A stretch of 5,335 bases of DNA from Gemmobacter sp. (GCA_003509785.1 DOMY01000316.1:36012-41346), one strand, 5' to 3'. Counted from the first letter of the stretch, positions 1-5,335 are shown. A program made the numbers and translations. The notes: generated from the sequence alone by a model not told the origin.

Positions 1-276
1 GGGCGGCAGGCGCTGAGCCGCAGGGGCCGGGCGACGGATGTGCAGGTGCTTGAGGCGCGGCGCAGCGGGGATGCCTTTCTGATCCGGCTGCAGGATCGCG
101 GGCCGCAGCCATCGGCGCCGGTGCAGGCCGAAAGCTGGCGGGCGGTGCTGGCCCTGGAGGGGCGGCTGGTGACGCTGACGGTGGCAGGGCCAGTGGATGC
201 GCCGCTGAACCGCGATGCGGGGCTGGCCCTGCTGCAGGCCTTCGTGGCGGCCACGCTTGCGGCGAATCGTTCCTGA
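1..276 (+). CDS. 3' end of an unidentified protein gene
   Basis: The reading frame is open from the first base of the window to a TGA at 274-276, so the gene starts upstream and only its last 91 residues are visible. The GTG at 40 is an internal codon and not a convincing start, because the frame continues to the left and no ribosome binding site precedes it. The visible part is an arginine-rich stretch, a segment that looks like beta strands (around FLIRLQD and RLVTLTVAGP), and an Ala/Leu-rich C-terminal helix ending in AANRS. I do not recognise the family and assign no function. Coding is supported by the codon bias, which matches the neighbours, and by a terminator directly after the stop codon. 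Confidence 0.7.
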   Translation, partial: GRQALSRRGRATDVQVLEARRSGDAFLIRLQDRGPQPSAPVQAESWRAVLALEGRLVTLTVAGPVDAPLNRDAGLALLQAFVAATLAANRS

Positions 277-301
277 CCCCACCGGCTGGGGTAGTTTTTT
301 T
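277..301 (+). terminator. Rho-independent terminator of the first gene
   Basis: The arms CCCCA (277-281) and TGGGG (287-291) pair perfectly around a CCGGC loop. After three bases comes a run of seven T (295-301). The hairpin begins at the base after the TGA of the upstream gene. It separates that gene from the DUF6478-like unit, which therefore probably has its own promoter. Confidence 0.8.
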
Positions 302-336
302 CACAATTTGCGGGGATAAACGATTCGTGACCCTTG

Positions 337-370
337 GGCAGCCTTCACGGGTGCGCCGGGGCAAGCTGCC
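337..370 (+). promoter_or_regulatory. Leader inverted repeat before the DUF6478-like gene
   Basis: GGCAGC (337-342) and GCTGCC (365-370) form a perfect 6-bp inverted repeat around a 22-base, GC-rich loop, ending 26 bases before the chosen ATG. It could fold in the leader transcript. In a GC-rich genome a 6-bp repeat with a long loop can occur by chance, so a role is only a suggestion. I found no convincing -35/-10 pair in the 301-396 spacer. The best -35-like hexamer, TTCACA at 300-305, has no good -10 partner. Confidence 0.2.
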
Positions 371-396
371 GTTTGCGCAAGGATTTTTACCCTCCG

Positions 397-1170
397 ATGA
401 CCCGCAGGTTGGACACATTTCTGGACAGGGTGCTGCAGCGCCGGTTCCTGCGGCGGTGGGAGCATTGGGCCAATCTGGCCGATACCATCAGCCTGGAACA
501 GCTGCGCCAGATCCGGGGCCGGGCGCGGCAGATGCGGCGGCAGCTGGATCGGGTGATCCATTCCGCCGAACACCGGCTGGCCCTGCCGGTGATCGGGCCA
601 AATGCGATCCGTCGCCCGATGGGGTCTGACTGGGCCTGGCGCCATGATCTGTGGAAAGGGGCGATTCCGGTGCCCGGCGCGGCATCGGTGCCATCGCGCG
701 CGCAGATCTGCGAAGGGGCCACCATCTATCATGACTGCCGCCGGTCAGAGCTGACGGTGCGCCAGATCCGCAACACGCGCGAGGCCGATCTGGCCCCCTT
801 CGGCCTGCGGATGGATGTGTTCCGGTTTGACGGCACCTTTCTGTCGCTGGTGCTGGAACTGCCGCCCGAATCGGTTCAGGGGCTGAAGCTCAAGCATCTG
901 ATCCGCGTCGATGCCATCGTGGAGATGGAAAAGCCGCTGGAGATCTTTGCGCGGCTGAACATCAAATACGGGCCGAATGTCGAACAGATCGTGCATGAAC
1001 TGCCGCTGGCCGCCGAAGAGGTGATGGTGGAATTCGATCTGGCCTATACCAAGATGAACGAAAAGCGGGTGGACCGGCTGTGGGTCGATCTGATCTTCGA
1101 AGGGCCGGAGATGAATCAGGTCATCCTGCGCGACGTGACCTTTTCGCGCCGCCCCCGGGCGGAAATCTGA
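397..1170 (+). CDS. DUF6478-like conserved protein
   Basis: This encodes 257 residues of unknown function. It matches my memory of the DUF6478 family, found mainly in Rhodobacteraceae. I chose the ATG at 397 because the protein then begins MTRRLDTFLDRVLQ, and AAGGA lies at 379-383, though its 13-base spacing is long. The frame also runs back to an ATG at 334, but those extra 21 codons look like leader sequence. Residues 1-62 are a basic, mostly helical segment rich in Arg and Gln. Next comes a Trp-rich patch with GSDWAWRHDLWKG (76-88) and GATIYHDC (107-114). Residues 135-257 alternate like a beta sandwich, ending in the motif-like RLWVDLIFEGPEMN (227-240) and SRRPRAEI. There is no signal peptide or membrane helix, so it is probably cytoplasmic. 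The beta-rich half resembles carbohydrate- or ligand-binding jelly rolls, but that is inference. The next gene starts 12 bases downstream, which suggests co-transcription. Confidence 0.8.
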   Translation: MTRRLDTFLDRVLQRRFLRRWEHWANLADTISLEQLRQIRGRARQMRRQLDRVIHSAEHRLALPVIGPNAIRRPMGSDWAWRHDLWKGAIPVPGAASVPSRAQICEGATIYHDCRRSELTVRQIRNTREADLAPFGLRMDVFRFDGTFLSLVLELPPESVQGLKLKHLIRVDAIVEMEKPLEIFARLNIKYGPNVEQIVHELPLAAEEVMVEFDLAYTKMNEKRVDRLWVDLIFEGPEMNQVILRDVTFSRRPRAEI

Positions 1171-1182
1171 CAGGAGAGCGGG

Positions 1183-1557
1183 ATGGCCGAAGCAAGCTTG
1201 ACGAAAACGCGGGTGCGCGCAGGGATCTGGGAAGGCGTGCTGACCGGGGCGGGCGACAGCCCCGCGCTGGAGGTCTGGCATCTGGACCAGAAGCTGCCGG
1301 GCCTGACCCTGACGCCGCAACCCGATCAGCCGGGCAGTCTGGCCGTGCAACTGCCGATTCCCGCCGCGATTCTGTCAGAGGGGGTGCAGACCCTGCTGTT
1401 CCGCGATTCTGGCAGCGGGCAGGTGCTTGCGCATTTCACCATCATCACTGGCGTCGCCATGGAAGACGATCTGCGGGCCGAAATTGATCTGCTGCGGGCC
1501 GAACTGGACATGCTTAAGCGCGCATTTCGGAGACATTGCCTTGAAACGGCGGGGTGA
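1183..1557 (+). CDS. Small conserved protein with C-terminal coiled coil
   Basis: This encodes 124 residues. The ATG at 1183 has a strong AGGAG site (1172-1176) six bases upstream and lies 12 bases after the DUF6478-like gene, so the two are probably one transcript. Residues 10-90 look like a compact beta-rich domain (RAGIWEGVL, LEVWHLDQKLPGLTL, GSLAVQLPIP, VQTLLFRDSGSGQVLAHFTI). Residues 93-117 form a charged amphipathic helix with L97, I101, L104, L108 and L111 in 4-3-4-3 heptad spacing, as in a short coiled coil. A basic end with a lone Cys (C119) follows. There is no signal peptide or membrane segment. The coil suggests self-association or binding to a partner, plausibly the upstream product, but nothing here proves it. 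I know of no characterised member of this family. Confidence 0.8.
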   Translation: MAEASLTKTRVRAGIWEGVLTGAGDSPALEVWHLDQKLPGLTLTPQPDQPGSLAVQLPIPAAILSEGVQTLLFRDSGSGQVLAHFTIITGVAMEDDLRAEIDLLRAELDMLKRAFRRHCLETAG

Positions 1558-1587
1558 AAGCGCCGATTTGGGCGGTTGCCGAATTTC

Positions 1588-1618
1588 GTGACATATTTTG
1601 CTCAAATTTCACCTTAAT
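1588..1618 (+). promoter_or_regulatory. Candidate promoter of the diguanylate cyclase gene
   Basis: The stretch 1581-1620 has only 12 G/C in 40 bases, in sharp contrast to the GC-rich surroundings, and lies at the start of the gap before the cyclase gene. Within it, GTGACA (1588-1593) matches five of six bases of the sigma-70 -35 box. CTTAAT (1613-1618) matches four of six -10 bases, but at a long 19-base spacing. The AT-richness is clear; the exact boxes are not. Confidence 0.3.
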
Positions 1619-1644
1619 TGGCTGACAGTCTAACTCCAGTTCCG

Positions 1645-1669
1645 GTGCTGATCTGCACGACCTGTGCAG
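1645..1669 (+). promoter_or_regulatory. Overlapping palindromes before the cyclase gene: LuxR-type box or leader hairpin
   Basis: Two dyads share one arm. GTGCTGATCTGCAC (1645-1658) is a GTGC-N6-GCAC palindrome that differs at one of 14 bases from the core of the Agrobacterium TraR tra box (GTGCAGATCTGCAC). CTGCAC-N5-GTGCAG (1653-1669) is a perfect 6-bp inverted repeat with a 5-base loop. An outer GGTG (1644-1647) can also pair with CACC (1673-1676). The element ends 20 bases before the ribosome binding site. It could bind a dimeric regulator as DNA, or fold as a hairpin in the leader RNA. The symmetry is visible; either role is inferred. Confidence 0.4.
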
Positions 1670-1689
1670 CGCCACCACCGCAAAGTATT

Positions 1690-1694
1690 GGAGG
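1690..1694 (+). promoter_or_regulatory. Ribosome binding site that fixes the cyclase start
   Basis: GGAGG lies five bases before the ATG at 1700. This favours that ATG over an in-frame GTG at 1664, which sits inside the palindromic element and has no Shine-Dalgarno sequence. Confidence 0.8.
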
Positions 1695-1699
1695 GTAAG

Positions 1700-2830
1700 A
1701 TGAATACTGCGCTTTCTTTGGCCAATGGTGTGGCACTGATGGCATGTATCGCCCTCTTCTACGGATATGTTCAACGCAGCGGCAGCCGACGGTGGATGCG
1801 CCATGTGGTCCTGGGCCTTTGGTTCGGGCTGGGGGCGGCGCTGTCGATGTTTCAGCCCTTTCTGCAGGATGGCGGCTATCTGATTGACGGTCGCAGCCTG
1901 TTCATCGGCTTTGCCGCCGCCTTTCTGAGCGGGATCGGCCTGTCCACCGCGCTGGCCGTGGCGGTTCTGACGCGGATGATGCTGGGCGGGGACGGGGCGC
2001 TGATCGGCTGTTCCTCGATGCTGATTGCCGGCGGGATGGGGATGCTGTGGTCGGCGGTGCGCGAGCGCAACCTGATCCCCGGCGTGGTGTCCTTTACCTT
2101 TCTGGGCGTGGCGATTTCGGTCGCGGCCGTGACCATGATCTTCCTGCCGATGGCGATCCGGCCTTCGGCACTGCAGACGCTGCCGACCGTCATCCTGTAT
2201 CACTTGGCCGGGTCGATCCTGTTCGGCACGCTGCTGCAGCGGGAACGCGACAATGCCCGCCGCGAACGCGAGATGGTGAATGATGCGATGACCGACCCGC
2301 TGACCGGCCTGCTGAACCGTCGTGCCCTGCCCGGCCAGTTCAGCAATGCCGCCCGCATCCTGGGCAGCAAGGGCACGGCGATGCTGGTGGTGGATCTGGA
2401 TCACTTCAAGGCGATCAACGACCGTTATGGCCATGATGCCGGTGATCTGGTGCTGCGGGCGGTGGCGGGTGTGCTGTCGCAAACCATCCGGTCGCAGGAT
2501 ACCGTGGTGCGGTTTGGCGGCGAAGAATTCGTGGTGCTGCTGCCCGATGTGAATGAAAACGGTGCGGCGCAGGCGGCCTGGCGGATCTGCCAGCAGATGC
2601 GGATGGGGCTGCGGCTGGATGACGGGCAGGTGGTGCAAGTTTCGGCCAGCGTCGGGGTGGGCTTTGCCCCGGTGACCGATCAGGGGCTGGATGTGCTGCT
2701 GAAAACCGCGGATCAGGCGCTGTATGACGCGAAACGCCAAGGGCGGGACCGGGTGGTGATGCGCAGCCTGCCGATGCCGGAAGCCGATCAGGATGATGTG
2801 TTCCTGCCCCATCAACGCGCCGTCGCCTGA
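1700..2830 (+). CDS. Membrane-anchored diguanylate cyclase (GGDEF domain)
   Basis: This 376-residue protein should make the second messenger c-di-GMP from two GTP. Residues 1-180 contain about six hydrophobic membrane segments (roughly 5-23, 35-55, 66-92, 96-117, 127-150, 161-180). The centre, from DGRSLFIGFAAAFLSG through the GGDGALIG segment, resembles the 5TMR_LYT sensor module of LytS-type receptors. A charged linker (181-197) leads to the GGDEF domain (about 198-355). Visible motifs are DPLTGLLNRR (199-208), the metal-binding segment VDLDHFKAINDRYGHDAGD (231-249; D232 is the likely metal ligand), the active-site loop GGEEF (273-277), and the closing ADQALYDAKRQGRDRV. The inhibitory I-site RSQD (264-267) lies exactly five residues before GGEEF, so product inhibition is expected. 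The domain therefore appears catalytically intact. There is no EAL or HD-GYP domain. The gene stands alone, with an AT-rich upstream region and its own terminator. The sensed signal is unknown. Confidence 0.93.
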   Translation: MNTALSLANGVALMACIALFYGYVQRSGSRRWMRHVVLGLWFGLGAALSMFQPFLQDGGYLIDGRSLFIGFAAAFLSGIGLSTALAVAVLTRMMLGGDGALIGCSSMLIAGGMGMLWSAVRERNLIPGVVSFTFLGVAISVAAVTMIFLPMAIRPSALQTLPTVILYHLAGSILFGTLLQRERDNARREREMVNDAMTDPLTGLLNRRALPGQFSNAARILGSKGTAMLVVDLDHFKAINDRYGHDAGDLVLRAVAGVLSQTIRSQDTVVRFGGEEFVVLLPDVNENGAAQAAWRICQQMRMGLRLDDGQVVQVSASVGVGFAPVTDQGLDVLLKTADQALYDAKRQGRDRVVMRSLPMPEADQDDVFLPHQRAVA

Positions 2831-2843
2831 ACCGAGATGCCCT

Positions 2844-2886
2844 ATGCCGAAGGCCGGACCCTTGCGGGCCCGGCCTTCGGCATTTT
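2844..2886 (+). terminator. Long-stem terminator after the cyclase gene
   Basis: Bases 2844-2857 and 2870-2883 form a perfect 14-bp stem starting ATGCCGAAGG. A further three pairs (CCC 2859-2861 with GGG 2866-2868) lie above one mismatch, capped by a TTGC loop, and TTTT ends at 2886. It starts 13 bases after the cyclase stop codon. The U-tract is short, but the stem is very stable. On the other strand no T-run follows, so it is a less obvious intrinsic terminator for the convergent map gene, although it may still block read-through. Confidence 0.8.
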
Positions 2887-2932
2887 GGGGGGTGGTCAGG
2901 CCCGGATGGTGGGCAGGGTCATTCCCCAGTCG

Positions 2933-3742
2933 TCATTCCCAGGTGCGGAAGAATTTATCCGCAGGCGACAGGGTAAAGATCTCGCAGCCATCTGCCGTGA
3001 CCCCCACCGAATGTTCGTATTGTGCCGAAAGGGATTTGTCGCGGGTCACCGCCGTCCAGTCATCGGCCAGAACCTTGGTTTCGGGGCGACCCAGGTTCAC
3101 CATCGGCTCGATCGTGAAGAACATCCCTTCTTCCAGCACCGGGCCGGTGCCCGGACGACCGTAATGCAGCACATTCGGCGGCGCGTGGAACACAAGGCCC
3201 AGCCCATGGCCGCAGAAATCGCGCACCACGCTCATGCGGTTCTGTTCGACGTAAGACTGTATGGCAAAGCCGATATCCCCGAAGGTATTGCCCGGCTTCA
3301 CGGCGGCGATGCCGCGCATCAGGCTTTCATGCGTGACCTCGATCAGCCGTTCGGCCTTGCGCGCCGGGGTGCCTGCCACAAACATGCGGCTGGTATCACC
3401 ATACCAACCATCGACAATCACCGTGACGTCGATGTTGAGAATGTCGCCATCCGCCAGAACCTTGCCACCGGGAATGCCGTGGCAGACCACATGGTTGACG
3501 CTGATGCAGGAGGCGTGCTTGTAACCCTTGTAGCCGATGGTTGCAGAGATCACGCCCATGCGGGTGACCTCGGCAGTGATGAAATCATCCAGCGCGGCGG
3601 TGGTCACACCGGGTTTTACCAAAGGCGCCACATTATCCAGGATTTCCGCCGCAGCGCGGCCCGCCGCGCGCATCCCGGCAAAATCTGCCTCGGTATAGAT
3701 GCGGATACCTTCTTTGGTCGTGCGGCCGCGGATGTCGTTCAC
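2933..3742 (-). CDS. map: Type I methionine aminopeptidase
   Basis: This 269-residue cytoplasmic metalloenzyme removes the N-terminal methionine from new proteins when the second residue is small. The pita-bread-fold catalytic set is complete: substrate-contact H88 (in VCHGIP) and metal ligands D105 (NIDVT), D116 (GDTS), H179 (CGHGLG), E212 (TIEPM) and E243 (QYEHSV). Each is offset by nine (H88) or eight (the ligands) from the E. coli enzyme residues H79, D97, D108, H171, E204 and E235. The length is normal for the family. There is no N-terminal zinc-finger extension, as expected for the bacterial type Ia form. The start codon is GTG (minus strand, 3742-3740), supported by an AAGGA-type site seven bases upstream. 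The gene converges on the cyclase gene and diverges from the cinA-like gene, so it appears to be transcribed alone. The product is normally essential unless a second copy exists. Confidence 0.97.
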   Translation of the reverse strand: MNDIRGRTTKEGIRIYTEADFAGMRAAGRAAAEILDNVAPLVKPGVTTAALDDFITAEVTRMGVISATIGYKGYKHASCISVNHVVCHGIPGGKVLADGDILNIDVTVIVDGWYGDTSRMFVAGTPARKAERLIEVTHESLMRGIAAVKPGNTFGDIGFAIQSYVEQNRMSVVRDFCGHGLGLVFHAPPNVLHYGRPGTGPVLEEGMFFTIEPMVNLGRPETKVLADDWTAVTRDKSLSAQYEHSVGVTADGCEIFTLSPADKFFRTWE

Positions 3743-3748
3743 CGGCGT

Positions 3749-3754
3749 ATCCTT
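3749..3754 (-). promoter_or_regulatory. Ribosome binding site that fixes the map GTG start
   Basis: On the minus strand the sequence reads AAGGAT, leaving about seven bases before the GTG codon. No ATG in the frame lies upstream, and the next in-frame Met (residue 24, FAGMRAAG) is inside the conserved domain. GTG is therefore the best start. Confidence 0.7.
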
Positions 3755-3804
3755 TCCCTCTGTGCGGAAAAACAGATAATCGCGCCGGGCGCAAAAGGCC
3801 AGAG

Positions 3805-3839
3805 CCGGGGCTTTGAAACCCCGGGCGGCACGCTATACC
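3805..3839 (+). promoter_or_regulatory. Dyad and candidate promoter in the map/cinA divergent spacer
   Basis: CCGGGG (3805-3810) and CCCCGG (3819-3824) are perfect inverted arms around CTTTGAAA. Inside the loop, TTGAAA (3813-3818) matches five of six bases of a sigma-70 -35 box, and TATACC (3834-3839) matches four of six -10 bases at a 15-base spacing. If this is the cinA promoter, the dyad covers the -35 region and could be an operator. It could equally be an incidental hairpin. The spacing is short, so confidence is limited. The 126-base gap must also hold the map promoter, for which I see no clear boxes. Confidence 0.35.
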
Positions 3840-3868
3840 TTGGACGCAACGAAAGAGGGAGACAACCG

Positions 3869-4588
3869 ATGACCAACCCAACCGCCGCCATGCTGGTGAT
3901 CGGGGACGAGATCCTTTCGGGCCGCACCCGGGATGGCAACACCCATTATCTGGCCGGCGAGCTGACTCAGCGCGGCATCCGGCTGGCCGAAGCCCGCGTG
4001 GTGCCCGATGAACAGCCCGCCATCATCGAGGCGGTCAACGCCCTGCGCGCCCGCTGGGATCATGTGTTCACCAGCGGCGGCATCGGGCCGACGCATGATG
4101 ATATCACCGCCGATGCTATGGCGGCGGCCTTTGGCGTGGCGATCACCCATCGCGCCGATGCCACGGCGCTGCTGCAGGCGCATTACGACCGGGCGGGGCT
4201 GGAGTTCAACGCCGCGCGCCAGCGGATGGCGCGCATCCCCGATGGCGCGGCCCTGATCGACAATCCGGTCAGCACGGCGCCGGGCTTTACCCTGGGCAAT
4301 GTGCATGTGATGGCGGGGGTGCCCAATATCTTTCAGGCCATGGTGGCCAGCGTGCTGCCCACGATCACCGGCGGCCAGCCGCTGCTGAGCCAGTCGCTGC
4401 GCGTCAACCGGGGCGAGGGCGAGATTGCCGGGCCTTTCGGCGCGCTGGCGGCCGAATTTCCCGATCTGTCGATGGGATCTTATCCGTTCATCCAGAACGG
4501 GGCGCATGGCACGAATCTGGTGATCCGGGGCACCGATCCGGGGCTGGTGGATCAGGCGATGACCCGGCTGTGCGCGCTGTTCGCCTGA
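3869..4588 (+). CDS. CinA N-terminal-domain protein (MoaB/Mog-like, COG1058)
   Basis: This 239-residue protein is the stand-alone molybdopterin-binding-fold half of CinA. Full-length CinA is about 400 residues and also carries a C-terminal NMN deamidase (PncC) domain, which is absent here; alphaproteobacteria often encode it separately. Motifs include AAMLVIGDEILSGRTRDGN (6-24), the phosphate-binding loop FTSGGIGPTHDDITADAM (67-84) and MAGVPNIFQAM (148-158). COG1058 domains have been reported to act as ADP-ribose pyrophosphatases, so a role in nucleotide clean-up is plausible. The old name, competence/damage-inducible protein, is historical. I chose the ATG at 3869 because GGAG (3858-3861) lies seven bases before it and the homology begins there. 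The same frame is open back to 2837, but that part is antisense to map and is not coding. The gene overlaps the next by one base. Confidence 0.92.
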   Translation: MTNPTAAMLVIGDEILSGRTRDGNTHYLAGELTQRGIRLAEARVVPDEQPAIIEAVNALRARWDHVFTSGGIGPTHDDITADAMAAAFGVAITHRADATALLQAHYDRAGLEFNAARQRMARIPDGAALIDNPVSTAPGFTLGNVHVMAGVPNIFQAMVASVLPTITGGQPLLSQSLRVNRGEGEIAGPFGALAAEFPDLSMGSYPFIQNGAHGTNLVIRGTDPGLVDQAMTRLCALFA

Positions 4589-5304
4589 TGGGCGGGGCGC
4601 TGGATCTGGCGGCGGTGATGGAGGCCACCTGGCCCCCGGCCCGCAGTTTTCGCCATGGCCCCTGGCAGTTGCGCGACGGGCAAGGCGGTGGGCAGCGGGT
4701 TTCGGCAGCCTCTGCCGCGGCGGGATGGGATGCCACCGATCTGCCAGAGGCCGAGGCGGGCATGGCGGCGCTGGGGCAGAAGCCGCTGTTCGTGATCCAT
4801 GCGGGCGATGATGCGCTGGATGCGGCGCTGGCCGCGCGGGGCTACCGGATCAATGATCCGGTGGTGGCCTATGCGGCGCCGGTGGCACAGCTGGCGGGGC
4901 CGGTTTCGGGCATGGCCGCCTTTTGCCACTGGCCCCCGCTGGCGATCACCTGCGATGTCTGGGCCGAAGGCGGCATCGGCCCGGCGCGTGTTGAGGTGAT
5001 GCAGCGGGTGGCGGGGCCGAAAACCGCCATTCTGGCCCGCACGCAGGACAGGCCGGTGGGTGCCGCCTTTGTGGCCTGCCATGGCGACATTGCCATGCTG
5101 CACGCGCTGGAGGTCTTGCCTGCGGCGCGTCGGCAGGGTTCCGCCCACAATATGTTGCGGGCCGCTGCGGTATGGGCACAGGATCAGGGTGCCACGACGA
5201 TGTCACTGGTGGTGACGCAGGCCAATGCCCCGGCGCGCGCCTTGTATGAACGGCTGGGCATGGTAGCGGTGGGGGGCTATCATTACCGCGTGAAAGACCA
5301 ATGA
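4588..5304 (+). CDS. GNAT-family N-acetyltransferase
   Basis: This 238-residue enzyme probably transfers an acetyl group from acetyl-CoA to an unknown amine. The C-terminal half has the GNAT signatures: LEVLPAARRQGSAHNML (174-190), with the R-x-x-G-x-A pyrophosphate-binding loop (R181, G184, A186), and ANAPARALYERLGM (212-225), with the typical Asn and Tyr of the fold's last part. The N-terminal half (about 13-100) includes RVSAASA, LFVIHAGDDALDAALAARGY and DPVVAY. It resembles the N-terminal, often inactive GNAT-like domain of two-domain family members, but that reading is tentative. The ATG at 4588 overlaps the TGA of the CinA-domain gene (TGATG), which implies translational coupling. No good Shine-Dalgarno site is seen for this ATG or for the in-frame GTG at 4570. 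The substrate is unknown. Confidence 0.85.
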   Translation: MGGALDLAAVMEATWPPARSFRHGPWQLRDGQGGGQRVSAASAAAGWDATDLPEAEAGMAALGQKPLFVIHAGDDALDAALAARGYRINDPVVAYAAPVAQLAGPVSGMAAFCHWPPLAITCDVWAEGGIGPARVEVMQRVAGPKTAILARTQDRPVGAAFVACHGDIAMLHALEVLPAARRQGSAHNMLRAAAVWAQDQGATTMSLVVTQANAPARALYERLGMVAVGGYHYRVKDQ

Positions 5305-5335
5305 GGCCACTTCAGACCCTGCGCCTGCTTTGCCT
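5301..5335 (+). CDS. Start of a third gene in the cinA-like operon (cut by the window edge)
   Basis: An ATG at 5301-5303 overlaps the TGA of the acetyltransferase gene (ATGA, four-base overlap) and opens a frame, MRPLQTLRLLC, that stays open to the end of the window. The overlap is the usual arrangement of coupled genes in a polycistron. The short basic then hydrophobic start could be the beginning of a signal peptide or membrane anchor. Eleven codons are too few to identify the protein or to be certain that it is a gene. Confidence 0.45.
   Translation, partial: MRPLQTLRLLC

Noticed and set aside
334..396. An upstream ATG that would lengthen the DUF6478-like protein by 21 residues
   Set aside because: The added residues are Cys- and Gly-rich and unlike the rest of the protein, no Shine-Dalgarno site precedes them, and a leader inverted repeat lies inside them. 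The ATG at 397 fits better.
745..1350. A minus-strand open frame of 201 codons opposite the DUF6478-like gene and the start of the next gene
   Set aside because: It spans two plus-strand genes, has no start signal, and its composition is that of an antisense shadow.
1561..1574. A possible terminator hairpin (CGCC/GGCG) just after the small coiled-coil gene
   Set aside because: The stem is only four base pairs and no T-run follows directly, so it is too weak to call.
1644..1699. A c-di-GMP riboswitch before the diguanylate cyclase gene
   Set aside because: The paired elements do not resemble the conserved core and tetraloop-receptor layout of GEMM riboswitches. Only simple dyads are visible.
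1514..2815. A minus-strand open frame of 433 codons opposite the diguanylate cyclase
   Set aside because: Its translation is rich in His, Gln, Pro and Arg with no domain pattern, as expected for the antisense of a GC-rich gene. The plus-strand protein has full GGDEF motifs and a good ribosome binding site.
2837..3868. A plus-strand open frame continuous with the CinA-domain gene, which would make a protein of 583 residues
   Set aside because: The extra 344 codons lie antisense to map, whose protein has every catalytic residue. They have no recognisable domain, begin just before a terminator hairpin, and the CinA homology starts at 3869 behind its own ribosome binding site. The openness is an effect of high GC and biased codons.

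Overview
The window looks like ordinary chromosome from a GC-rich alphaproteobacterium, most likely of the Rhodobacteraceae/Paracoccaceae (Rhodobacter-like). The evidence is strong G/C bias at third codon positions, a recognisable DUF6478-type protein (a family I know from Rhodobacterales), a methionine aminopeptidase with the alphaproteobacterial VNHVVCHGIP signature, and a stand-alone CinA N-terminal domain. I see no mobile elements, tRNA or rRNA genes, or CRISPR arrays.

Layout, left to right. (1) The 3' end of an unidentified plus-strand gene (1-276), closed by a Rho-independent terminator that starts at the base after its stop codon. (2) A two-gene plus-strand unit: a DUF6478-like protein (397-1170) and, 12 bases on, a 124-residue protein with a beta-rich body and a short C-terminal coiled coil (1183-1557). 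Neither has a known function. (3) A 142-bp AT-rich spacer with overlapping inverted repeats, then a membrane-anchored GGDEF diguanylate cyclase (1700-2830) with intact active-site and inhibitory-site motifs, ended by a long perfect hairpin. (4) A convergent minus-strand gene for type I methionine aminopeptidase, map (2933-3742), with a GTG start. (5) Divergent from map, a tightly packed plus-strand operon: a CinA N-terminal/MoaB-like protein (3869-4588), a GNAT acetyltransferase overlapping it by one base (4588-5304), and the first codons of a third gene overlapping by four bases (5301 to the window edge).

The functions are mostly separate: signalling (c-di-GMP synthesis), removal of the initiator methionine (map), and possibly nucleotide clean-up (CinA domain). 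No new multi-gene system is evident. The points most worth checking are the LuxR/tra-box-like palindrome before the cyclase gene, the uncharacterised DUF6478/coiled-coil pair, and the coupling of an unassigned GNAT enzyme to the CinA-domain gene.
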